From contig NC_045134.1 of NCBI RefSeq assembly GCF_007655135.1, forward strand, positions 8,700,982 to 8,764,981: a stretch of 64,000 bases of DNA, given 5' to 3'. The notes under the pieces were generated by a model. It worked only from the letters and a program-made list of their open reading frames with translations, had not been told where the DNA came from and made no database searches. Made by a program: the position numbers and the translations under genes. This DNA comes from Punica granatum. Its lineage: Eukaryota > Streptophyta > Magnoliopsida > Myrtales > Lythraceae. This document shows positions 1 through 10,143 of the stretch, piece after piece; position 1 is the stretch's first letter, and each line of letters begins with the position of its first letter.

Positions 1-145
1 TGGTATTTCAATGATCATTTTGTTTCAAAATATCTTTCAAGTAGTAATTTGTTAGTTTTGAAATCTTTTATTGACCATTTTGATAGTTTTTTCTTTCCGT
101 ATTTTCTGGAAATTGGCCAAAGTTTGACATGCCCAATTAATATAA

Positions 146-900
146 CCAGTATTCTATCACGTGCATTGCACGGGTTCATTATTTATATATATGTTATCAT
201 TTTTATGCGAATTATTGATCATATTTTAACAACATTTCTTATTAATAAAGATAAATTATTATGGAAACTCAAATTATTCATTTATTCATATTTTTGCAAA
301 CCAAACTTGCTTTTATGTCATTTAATTAATCTAAATTTGTTATATTTATGAAATATAACAAATAGTATAAAAAAAAATTTAGCTGAATTATATAATTCTA
401 TATTTATATTAACACACATGCATGTTTGATTGAAATATATCTAAAAAGTAATTTCTACATTTATCAGTTCTTAATTAGATTATATTAGTTTGAAAATTTA
501 TATTTGTCATATTTATGATATTATTCATTGTCATTTGTATTAAAAATATTAGATGAATTATATATATACTAATCTATGTATTGGATTAGATTCTATCCAT
601 AAAGCAATTTTACATTTATTATCACTTCTTGATTAGCAATTTTCAAGGTTATATTAGTTTGCAGGAGCTTGCTCTTATATACATTAAATAGTATATTCTA
701 CTATATATAGAGAGTACGGATATATGAATTCGATAATCAAAATATGATTTTGCAATTATATCAATAATGGAAACAAATAAACTCCTTTCTGTATTTTTTT
801 TCAAATTTTAAAATAATATAAGAAATTTTTACAAAAAATTATTAATAGATGAAACAAATTGACAATTCTAGCCCTATTAATTATAACCCTATTAAACCAA
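146..900 (-). mobile_element. Helitron-like element, inverted, 3' end at 146
   Basis: Read on the minus strand, the left edge ends in a short palindromic stretch around the GTGCATTGCAC core (about 160-171) followed by CTGG, which fits the Helitron 3' rule CTRR. The body is AT-rich and matches, in inverted orientation, the block at about 53950-55011, including the shared stretch near 840-895. The right (5') boundary is uncertain; similarity may run to about 1280. No Rep/helicase coding is seen, so any element would be non-autonomous. The host sequence just left of the insertion (99-145) recurs at 1472-1519. Confidence 0.5.
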
Positions 901-1272
901 ACTTGCTTTTAAGTCATTTAATTAATCTAAATTTGTTATGTTTTATGAAATGATGCATTGTCATTTATATAAAATTTTGTTTTTAGCTAAATTATATACA
1001 TACATATATATTAACCTACATATTGGATTGAATTATATTTAAAGAGCAATTTCTACAGTTATAGTTCTTAATTAATTATATTAGTTTGATAATCTAAATT
1101 TTTCATATTATGATATTATGCATTGTCATTTGTATTAAAAATAGTAGATGAATTATATATATATATATATATATATATTTACTTATCTATATATTGGATT
1201 AGATTCTCTTTAGAAAACGATTTTTGCATTTATTATCACTTCTTAATTACCAAATTTCTGGGTTATATTAGT
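300..1272. repeat. direct duplication inside AT-rich element (300-665 and 896-1272)
   Basis: The segment starting CCAAACTTGCTTTTA at 300 recurs at 896, and both copies then follow the same order of AT-rich blocks. These include a shared run beginning TTAGTTTGA and a TATTGGATTAGATTCT block near 577 and 1193. The second copy carries a longer TA run (about 1148-1180). This is a roughly 370-bp direct repeat within the Helitron-like region. No coding potential is seen. Confidence 0.7.
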
Positions 1273-1303
1273 TCTTAATTATCACTTCTTGAGTGAGGGA
1301 TAT

Positions 1304-1467
1304 TGTAACACCCCGAAATTCCACATTGATGGGAAAATGAGTTAGTGAAGTGGTTTATAGAGACCAACCTATGGAATTACTAGAAACTTGAGCTTAAACA
1401 TTTTGTGCCGATGATTGGGCTTGACAAGTTACTAGGCCAATCCTGTAGGTTGGGTCGGGTCATTACA
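1304..1467 (+). mobile_element. short LTR-like sequence (TGTAAC...TTACA)
   Basis: The block starts TGTAACACCCCG and ends GGGTCGGGTCATTACA, giving the inverted TGTAA/TTACA ends typical of plant LTRs of the TGTAACACCC type. It is only 164 bp. The flanks (GATAT and AATAC) do not form a convincing target duplication. It could be a solo LTR remnant or a deleted LTR. Confidence 0.4.
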
Positions 1468-2377
1468 AATACTGTATTTTCTAGAAACTAGCAAATTTTG
1501 ACCTGCCCAATCAATAAAATGGACTCATTCTAACGGGGCGCGTGACATTGGGAACTGCTCATGCATGAGATTCCTAATGATGTTGGGCCCCTAACGTTTG
1601 GGCTCTTTGCCCATCAAGATATTGGGCCGGACTAATGAATGAGACGGCTGCCTTGGCCCAAGATTTTATTAGGAGCAAATTGTATTTATAGCTATCAGCT
1701 AACATGAGTCCACCAGAATAGTCGTACATAATTCTGAGCGGCATGAATGATGCCATTGCCGTTTCCACGAAAGGATGCATTCAGTATTCGTGTAATGTTC
1801 TGGTTGATGGACCCCCAAATTCCATTTCAAATCCAGCGTTGGATGGAATCGGGATTCTAACCTCCGGTTACGGCTTTATAGTGATTCCTTCCTTGTCCAC
1901 AAGCATTAGGCTTGGGGAGCCAAATGGCTAAGTTATCAATACCCATTTGCCAACATCCTAGCCAAACCCTCTCTATTGCTGTCGCAAGATGGCAGCCGGC
2001 AACCATATAGATCGAGCAGCAATGCTTAGGTTTGTCATGGCTAATGATTTGCACACCAGAGAAGTCAGGTTCCACTTCACCGTGGCTAGATCCGATCTCT
2101 TTTATCATATCTCGAACTCACGACTCATGAACCTAGTTAGGGTGAGATCAACAACTCCATTGCAAGTTGCAATTCTTGTACCGTATATATTTCCATTAAG
2201 ATTTCGACATAGATCTCGAAAGAATTAGTTAGCACAACTCTTTATATAAATATTTAAGAGAATGTATCAAATATTTTTATAAGTGAGTTATTTTCCAATA
2301 TAATCGAGCAATTATTTCTTGACTCCCCGGCTATAGGATTTGTGTTTTCATATCAACTAATCTTAACATTTGGTGAT
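1468..2377. other. intergenic, no gene recognised
   Basis: GC content is higher here than in the surroundings, and there are short open frames on both strands (for example 1743-1931 plus, 1857-2108 minus). None shows a recognisable domain or a consistent exon structure. The first 50 bases repeat the sequence at 99-145. The rest may be a decayed transposon or gene fragment, but I cannot assign it. Confidence 0.4.
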
Positions 2378-2385
2378 GTTGAGAC

Positions 2386-3719
2386 CAATGTTATCATAAC
2401 CGAACCGGATCAGGCGGTTCGACCAGTCAAACCGGAAATCAAACCTACGTTTGGTCTGATATGCTTAAAAACCGAAAATACCGGTGAATCTAAAAAATCG
2501 AGCGGTTTTTAAGCGAACCCATCAAACCCATGTAAATTGGCCGGTTATATGGGTTCATAAGTTTTTAAACATAAAGAACCTAAAAGTACATCTAAAAAAC
2601 AAAAAAACTTAAAAGGCCAAATGAAATAGTGAAAACCTAGTCTTCATCTTCACCAACTGTCTGTTGCAGGCTTCATCTTCACTATTGAAGTATCGAAGAC
2701 TCGAAATCTCCAAGACGAACTGACAAACGAAGTCACCTCGCAAAGCCGCAACAGCTTCCTCTTCTCCTTCTGTCTCTTCTCGGCTTTTCCTCCAGCGCGA
2801 TTTGCTTCTCATCTCTCTTCTTTTGCCGTCCTATGTCACTGCTTCTTATCTCTCGTGGACGAAATCCATTTTGAGGTTTGCTCTTTGCTTCCAACTTCCA
2901 GCAAGTTTATGTTATTTTGTTTGGATATTACATCTGGATTTATGTTATTGCAATTTGGGTATTGATTGATGTGCTGCACTTGTAATTTCGGTATTGATTG
3001 ATTTTCCTGTTGCTCTATTTTAGCTTTACAGATCGCTTTCTCTTTCAATCCAACTTGCTAATATGTAATAACAGTGATAACTTTTGTCTTTCTTCCAATT
3101 TCAGATTCAAGATTTAACTCCTCAAACCTTAATCTCCCTCTCTGTCCTTTTCCGTTTTCCCTCTTCCTCATTCTCATCCTATTTAACTCCTCAAACCTCA
3201 ATCTCCCTCTCTGTTCTTTTTCGTTGCCACTGAGGTTGTGATTCTGTTTGTGATATGTCTTGTACTGATTGGAAATTTTGGATGTGTATTGGACTTGACT
3301 GAACTTTATAAGTTGTAAAACTTAACTTAGCTATCGAGTCGCTATATCAGCTAATGGGCTTTCAAGCTCTCAATGACTCGCCACTCTGTTCCACTAGGAC
3401 GATTCTCGCCTGCCCACGAAGCAAACCCGCTCTCTCGAAGCTCCTCTCTCCCTTCATATCTCCCTCGAAGGCTGCTGCAGTCCGTGCTCCCTTCAACAAG
3501 ACCCAGTTTAGATTTTTATTGTACTTTTTGGACACATACTATCTAATATTTATTACTATTTTATTTTATTTTATATTATATTATTATTTTAAAATAATAA
3601 ATAAATATTTATTTATAATTAAACATGCGGTCCGACCCATCGATCCTTCGATTGATCCCATAAACCTATGAACTCATATATTGATCGGTTCAATACCCGG
3701 TCCGGTTCTGATAACACTT
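2386..3719 (+). mobile_element. non-autonomous hAT-type transposon with 8-bp target duplication
   Basis: The 1334-bp element is bounded by imperfect terminal inverted repeats: CAATGTTATCATAACCG on the left, and AAGTGTTATCAGAACCG when the right end is read on the minus strand. It is flanked by an exact 8-bp direct repeat, GTTGAGAC (2378-2385 and 3720-3727), the target-duplication length of the hAT superfamily. Subterminal DNA is rich in CCGGTT-type motifs. The interior holds short frames without a transposase domain, plus a tandem repeat of about 60 bp (near 3115-3240) beginning ATTTAACTCCTCAAACC. It is therefore probably mobilised in trans, if at all. Confidence 0.75.
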
Positions 3720-3736
3720 GTTGAGACAATGGTTGT

Positions 3737-4752
3737 TGTTGGGAATTATAAAATTCCACGTGGAAAAAATAAAAGAATATCTATGTGTTTATATGAAATT
3801 TGGAAATCACCACTTTTTGAGTTTTTAAGTAGATATAGGACAGAGCTCGTATGAGCTCAATATAAATTCAATATGGTATCAGAACTCATGTTACATATAT
3901 GCATGCTTAAGCACGTATGCTCACCCATATCACGCCAAGCCCAATATGTCCGAGTGTAGTCAAGAGTGCACATCGTGTAAGTCTCACATTGCTCAAGCAC
4001 GAAAGATGAAGCTTGGCTCGAGATCAGTTATTGAGGGCGGGTATTTAAGGACACGTGACAACGTGTAGACAAAAAAAGATCACATGTTACACGTAAGGTT
4101 AGGTGTTGGGAATTATAAACTTCGACATGGAAAAAATGAAAAAATAACTATGGATTTATATGAGACTTGAGTACCAACATTTATCAGCTTGAGCTTTTAA
4201 GTGGAAATGAGTCCAAACCCGTATAAGCTAAGGAAATTCAATATGGTATCAGAGTTCAAGTTACGCGCATGCGCGGGTACACGCGCGCATGAACACCAAC
4301 ACTATGCCAGACCTAGTATGTTCAAGTGCAGCTAAGAGTATGCCTCGTATTATTCCCCATCGCCCGAGCATGAGAGAAGAATTCGGCTCGTGGTCAGTTC
4401 TTGAGAGCGGGTGTTTAAGGACAATTGACGCATGGACACCAACACCACGCCAGGCCTAGTATGTTCGAGTGCAACCAAGAGTGCGCCACGTATTAGTCCC
4501 ACCTCGCCCGAGCACGAAAGATGAGCTCGGCTCGAGGTTAATTGTTGAGGGCGGGTGTTTAAGGGCACGTGACAATGTGTAGGGAAAAAAAGACCACACA
4601 TTACACGTTAGGACGGGTGTTGGGAATTATAAAATCTCATATGGAAAAAATGAAAGAGTATATATGAGGTTTGGGAACTACCAACACTTATCAGTTTGAG
4701 TTTTTAAGTGAAAATAAATCCAAACCCATATAAGCCAAGTGGATTTTAAACA
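3737..4752 (+). mobile_element. TRIM retroelement in tandem (three LTRs, two internal regions)
   Basis: Three copies of a short LTR of about 135 bp, each starting TGTTGGGAATTATAAA, lie at 3737-3870, 4104-4240 and 4618-4752. After the first two come ATA and then TGGTATCAGA (from 3873 and 4243), a primer-binding site complementary to initiator methionine tRNA. A purine-rich GGGCGGGT-type stretch precedes the later LTRs. Flanks are GTTGT (3732-3736) and GTTGC (4753-4757), a 5-bp target duplication with one mismatch. No coding is present, as expected for terminal-repeat retrotransposons in miniature. The second internal region carries an extra tandem duplication of about 150 bp. Confidence 0.8.
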
Positions 4753-5320
4753 GTTGCATGATTTAAGTTTAGATTATATGACATTTCTAGCACACAGAAG
4801 CCATTTTTTAAACTGAGTTAAAAAATGGTTCCTTGGAGTCAGGCTTCCATTGGAAACGGTGAACTTGGCCTCAATCTTCAAATTACGAAGTGGAAATCAG
4901 AAACCCTAGGATCAATCTTCGGATTATGAAGTGGAAATCGAAAACCCTAGGATCGACCAGTGAGATTTGTGGCTCGGTGATCAGCGTGGAGAAGGAAGAG
5001 AGAGAGAGAGAGGGTGGGGTAGAGGGGGGAGGAAGATGATGAACAGTGACGTGGAGAAGGAGGGAGAATGGGTGGGGCAAAATTGAAAATTTTGAAAATA
5101 TTTTGGTCATTTAAAATTTTTAAAAAGTTTGGAGTTGAGTAAAACTGAGTTTAACTCAGTTTCCAAACATGCTCGAAATGATTGGCCTTGCAAGCGGGGA
5201 CAAAACATAAACAGTATGAGAAAGTCTTGTATTTAACGGTTATATATAACAGTCCATGTGATAAAATCACAACTCTCTAAGGTATTCTAATTTATCTTGG
5301 TTTTTAGAAAGATCACAAAT
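4753..5320. other. intergenic with short tandem duplication and GA tract
   Basis: Two copies of a unit of about 50 bp containing GAAACCCTAGGATC or a near match (about 4870-4960) lie side by side, followed by a GAGAGA tract at about 4998-5012. No gene is visible. Confidence 0.5.
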
Positions 5321-5661
5321 GTGTTTGGTTTTAGAATTAAGTAGAGTTGAGTTTTGATTTTAATTACGTTGTAATGATTGTGTTATTGAATTATGAGAAA
5401 AAGTATTAAAAGTAATGAATCGTTAAGAGAAAGTGATGATTGTGTAATGATTGTATTGTTAAATTGTTGAATTGTTAAAAAAGTAATGAATAGTTGAGAT
5501 AATTTAATATTAAAAATTAAATTGAGTATAATAGAGTTGTATGTGTGTTTATATATGGGGCCCACCTTTTTGAATTGAAAGAGTTAATTTTTGTTGTGTA
5601 GTGAGTACAATTAAAGTTAGAGTTAAAATCTTAAAATCAGATTGCAAAACCAAACGAGGTA
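5321..5661 (+). mobile_element. MITE, GTTTGGTTTT-type ends
   Basis: The left end reads GTGTTTGGTTTTAGAATTAA and the right end, on the minus strand, CTCGTTTGGTTTTGCAATC, giving a short imperfect inverted repeat. The interior is built of TTGTAATGATTGTATTG-like repeats without coding potential. Shared internal phrases (TGTTGTGTAGTG followed by AAGTTAGAGTTAAA) link it to the MITE at 13542-13783. Target duplication not resolved. Confidence 0.55.
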
Positions 5662-5969
5662 TTTTACATGTCTTATGATTCTGCCATGTGGACTCCGTTA
5701 TATATAACCGTTACACACAAGATTTCTTGATTGATACTCTCACTTCATGTATACGGAGTATAAGGCTTCTTGTTCAATAAGTAAAATCTCTGTAACTATC
5801 CTAACAAGAATATAATGTATCATAAATGATTAATGTACATAAAAGGAAGAAAAGAAGGAAAAATCATAAAATATGGAATATGATAAAAAAATCCCGTAAT
5901 AGACAGTTTTATCTTTATGGGGTCAACAAATTAGCATTATTAGCCGGAAAAAAATCGGTTTAGCTAATA

Positions 5970-6170
5970 TTTTTACTTTCTATCAAAGTAGTTGGTTCAA
6001 GCAGTTCGATATTTATTTCTTTTAAGTAAGGTCTCGAGTTTGAGTTTATGAATTGAGAAAATTCACGCTGGAAGAATATTTCATCTTGCTAGGCTGACTT
6101 GGCTCGACTGAATTAGTCAGAGACCTATTGAATTTCCGAACATCACGGTGCATACCAAAAAAAATATATT
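5970..6170 (+). mobile_element. tRNA-derived SINE copy
   Basis: The head holds GGTTCAAGCAGTTCG and, about 45 bases on, GGTCTCGAGTTTGAGT, which resembles a Pol III B box. The tail contains CTGAATTAGTCAGAGACC, then CATTGAATTTCCGAACATC and GGTGCATACC, before an A-rich end. The same order recurs at 8193, 28750, 34155, 39375 and 48190, which defines a dispersed SINE family. No protein is encoded; mobility would depend on a LINE reverse transcriptase. Confidence 0.65.
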
Positions 6171-7084
6171 TTTTTCTTTTTTGATAATTAAGAGGCGTGT
6201 AGCGGTATAGTGATGAGTTTACCACCCCATTATGCAAGATTTGGATTCTCGGAACTACGAACATATTATAATAACTGAACAATTCACGCAATCGCAGGTC
6301 TTATCAGTGTAACACCACCAAAGGCCTGATATAGTTCGCAGAAGCCAATGTTCTGCAAGTCTAAGCCCAAAGAGCATACTTCAATAAATATTTTGACACA
6401 AATGCGTAGAGAAAATTCGAATATGAGATTGGATTTCCAAATTGTATGAGAATAAGCTTGGCTCGATTGGAAGGAGATCATCAAGATAGTCTAGTTATCT
6501 TTAACTCTGTTCCATCTGTTTTGAACTCGTTACTTTTTGAGGATGTAATGAGAGTTTCTTTCCCAAAACTGATTGTAGATCCTGCTTACTTTTGCAATGA
6601 ATCTCTAGTTTACCAAGAATAATATAAAAAAAAAACAAAAACAAAAAAGCTTGGCTAGACCACCACCTTTGGTGGTAAGATTTTTTTTTCCCCGGTAGGT
6701 GGTGGTGAGATCTTAATGTTCATAGTGATGAATTTTGGTAGTTAATTAGGTGAGTGAGCATAAGAAATTTACCAACTAAGAATTGAGAAAATACGTGCAT
6801 GATTATAAGAGGGCAAGATTTTATACGGCAGTTGCCCCTCGAGCCATTGTTCTCTTAGGACTTTTATCCTCCAATTCTCTCCATTTTCGAAACAAGCTAT
6901 TGTAGTTCATTACTGTGGCTCCATGACCCAATTGGAGGTGACCCAGCATTTTTTATGTCTGTCTCGTCGTGGAGTTCCCTTTCCCCTAGCACTCTTTTTA
7001 TTATTATGAGCTCTTTTATTTTCGGTTGAAAATGAGGTGGAAAAATAATGAAAAAAAGTCTCGTTTTCAGCTCTCTCAACTTTT
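6171..7084. other. intergenic, with a second SINE-like piece
   Basis: Around 6190-6260 there is an AGCGGTATAGTG box followed by a GATTTGGATTCTCGG box, an arrangement resembling Pol III A and B boxes of another SINE. The remainder includes a GGTGGTGG palindrome at 6660-6712. No gene is supported. Confidence 0.35.
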
Positions 7085-7821
7085 AACGTTTTTGTTGTTT
7101 TTGTCTTAAACAATTTTTTTAGCTATATTTAGTCCTGAACCTTCTCTCATGGTACGAGTTTCAGTCCTTTAGTTAATTTTCATTTTGAAAGTGTTACATT
7201 TTCCATCCGAAAAACTATTTTTTAAATAAAATTTATAAAAAAAAAAGATAAAAGAAAAAAAAACTAGTGTGCACCTGCTGGGGGAGCTTGAGAGGGAGAA
7301 TTCGACAGTGGAGATCTCGCCGATGACCACCACCCTCCCGATAGAGGTCACTAGCGACCCCATTGGAGTTGGTGATGGATGCTGGAGGGGCCCACTTACC
7401 CATCCTCTTCTCCTCCTTTTATCGATTTTTTTTTTTACTTTGGGCCGTGGGGACCTCACCAGAGGTCACCACTACCCTGGAGAGGTGCCGACGACCGCTG
7501 AATTGTCAACGATCTTGATTATAATGGCCGCTTGCGGGGCCCCATCTCTCCGGAATCGATATTGTAATTGATCCCGCTTTCAACGGTGGTGGCAATCGAC
7601 ACCCTCTCCTCCTCGCCTGCACGCAGCCTTGTAGTTACCTTTCCTTTTTTTAATATTTTTATTTTAGTTTTATTTAGAAATTAGTTTTTAATAAAAAAAG
7701 GTTGAAAAGTCTACAGTTTTACTAAAATTAATCGAAGGTTTGAAACTGACACAAATTTAGAAGGTTGACGATAAGATATAGTGTGAAAAAAGGTTTAGAA
7801 CAAAAAAATGACAAAAAACGC
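7085..7821 (+). mobile_element. TIR-type non-autonomous element (ACGTTTTTGTTG ends)
   Basis: The left end (ACGTTTTTGTTGTTTTTGTC then TTAAACA) is an imperfect inverted match to the right end, which on the minus strand reads GCGTTTTTTGTCATTTTTTTG then TTCTAAACC. The interior is GC-rich and has short frames only. A related arrangement, with GGTGGTGG-type and GGCGACTCC-like phrases, may lie at about 59750-60400. No transposase was found and the target duplication is unresolved. Confidence 0.45.
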
Positions 7822-8192
7822 CAAAGATTGTGGATCAAAAGGGACCCTTCCCTAAAAATAAAAGGTAAAAACCTCATAAATCAATTCTTAGTTCAAAAAG
7901 TATGATTTTAACTGAAATTCGGAGAACGATTCAATTTCATAGTAACATATCAAAGATGAAATAGTAATCAAATTAATAAGGTCATAAAATGAGAAAATCA
8001 AGAGGTGATTGTCCAAGCTTCCATTGTTTGGTCCAAATTTAGTTTTTATACAATAATAACAAGAACAACGACGATGATGAAAACAATAACGACAACAACA
8101 ATAATAAATTAATTCACATCTTCTCCTTGGTTTTTGTGTGAGAGATTACTGAGTTCTCTCAAGGCTAGTAGTGTTAAAGTGCCAATGATATT

Positions 8193-8351
8193 ATTAATTT
8201 GAATTGGTTCAAGTAGTTCGGCGTTTGTTTCATTTAATAAGGTCTCAGATTCGAGTCTTTTGGACGTAGAAAATTAATAAGGCAATCCGGCTCTACTGAA
8301 TTAGCCAAGACCCATTAAACTTTTGAATATCAAGATATATACCGAATAAAG
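8193..8351 (+). mobile_element. tRNA-derived SINE with target duplication
   Basis: Same family as 5970-6170: a GGTTCAAGTAGTTCGG head, GGTCTCAGATTCGAGTC B-box-like stretch, CTGAATTAGCCAAGACCC tail and A-rich end. It is flanked by near-identical direct repeats of about 16 bp, AAGTGCCAATGATATT upstream (8177-8192) and AAGTGCCAATTATATT downstream (8352-8367). This is the best-bounded SINE copy in the window. Confidence 0.75.
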
Positions 8352-9657
8352 AAGTGCCAATTATATTTAGTTTAATCATCTTTAGAGTGTAAAGTCTATG
8401 TGGTTTCCGCGGTTTACTTCACATTACACAAATCATTTGCGTTCTAAGAGTAAGAGTAAGCCTATAAGTTTCTACGACTGAACGACAATGATTAATTGCA
8501 CAAGTGTTCAAACTTGACCTTTCAATTTGTCTACAAAGAATCCTATAAAAACAATTTTTTTTTTATGAATAATCCTATAAAAAAAGTTGCCTACATAGAA
8601 TTGAATTTTTTTTAAAAAAATTCTTGAACTCCTAGAATCCATTGCGGAAATTGAGAATCAAGTCTGTCGTCTTCCAAGTCTGTCTGCCAAGTCTATACGC
8701 AATAACTGTGGGTCTCCTTCTCCATTGACTATTGAAGACTAAGAAGAGTTGTCATTTTAACATATGACTTAAAGGACCATAGTCCCTCAATTGTGTCTAA
8801 CTACCTAGGGCTATTATAATTTCTAATTTTGCCATCATAAAATAAAAAATCACCGTTTGGTATCTGCACATTAGATCTCTTATTAAATATATATATATAT
8901 ATATAAAAGTATGACAAGTTTCTCTAATTTTTAATATTTCAAAAATACCTTTATACCCTCACGACTTTTACTCGCACCTTTCTGGCTCGTGACTTTTGAT
9001 CGCACATTTTCACTCTATATATAAATCGATTGTTTCTATTCATTGCTCATTTTCTACGTCTTATTGCCTCGCTTCTCTCTTAATTGAGTTAGCCCTTCAT
9101 CACATGTATGTTTGTTATATTATTATTTCGTAGCGATTTATAATTTCTAAATTTCTTTGCACCATATATTCGTTTTCAATGTCTGTTGTCCTAACATGTT
9201 CATATATTTTTTTGTTTCATCGCTATGAATCACGTGGTTGTTTTCAAAATTTCCTATTTCCCAATTTTTATTCCAAAAAATACCATATCATTCGTAAATT
9301 TCTACATTTCTTTTCATACATTTTACTCCCACACTTTTAGCATGCTTTATTTGTATGACTTTTTCTCACACACTTTCAACTCTCTATTCATCACTCATTC
9401 TCAATATTCGTTGCCTCACAAGTTCTATAATATATTGCCTCAGTCGAGTTAAACTTTGTACATCTCTTCCAAAGTACGACCATTCCCAAAGTATATCTTC
9501 AACTTTTTTTTTCCTTTTTGCCCTTGGTAAATTAATAATAATATTATTTTACCCTTTATTGAAATAATACGAATGTTAGTAAACATCACATCTTTTCATT
9601 GGCATGGCATCCTTTCATTCGTTTTAATAGATAAATTAACTTTTACGTATTCTTTCT
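8352..9657. other. AT-rich intergenic DNA
   Basis: It contains a TA run at about 8887-8904 and a direct repeat of AATCCTATAAAAA (about 8529 and 8570). Pyrimidine-rich stretches from 9000 on give spurious open frames with low-complexity translations. No gene is supported. Confidence 0.5.
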
Positions 9658-10143
9658 CATGACCTTTCGACTTCAAGGTACCCTTTCATACCTTCTTCGC
9701 TATAAAAACTACCTAACATGTTCTTTCTCATAATTATTCACTTTGACGAACGCATCAAACGTGAAATAACTTCTCCATTTAACACTCATGGTTTCTCTCT
9801 CCCTTTCTTATTTACATTTGTATCTTTTCTATTTTCTCTTTCGGTTTTTAATTACTTCTCCTTTTAATTATTCTTATTCTTTGACTTTGCTAATCGTTGG
9901 AATTTTTTTTTCCGTATTCTCTTTCTTTGAATATAATCCTTTTATTCTTTTTCAAGTTTCTTATACTTATTTTTTCTCATGACCTTTCGATTTCAAGACA
10001 CCCTTTCATACTTTTTTACTATAAAAGCTACTAACATGTTCTTTCCCATAATTATTTACTATGATGATCATATCAAATATGAAATAACTTCCCCATTCAA
10101 TGTTTACGGTTCCTCTCTCATGTTTCCTATTTACATTTGTATC
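9658..10143 (+). repeat. direct repeat of about 167 bp, 320 bp apart
   Basis: The segment 9658-9828, starting TCATGACCTTTCGACTTCAA, recurs at 9978-10143 with scattered substitutions and small indels. Both end in TATTTACATTTGTATC. The frames across them read through but carry no recognisable protein; the repeat is more likely part of an old element. Confidence 0.75.
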
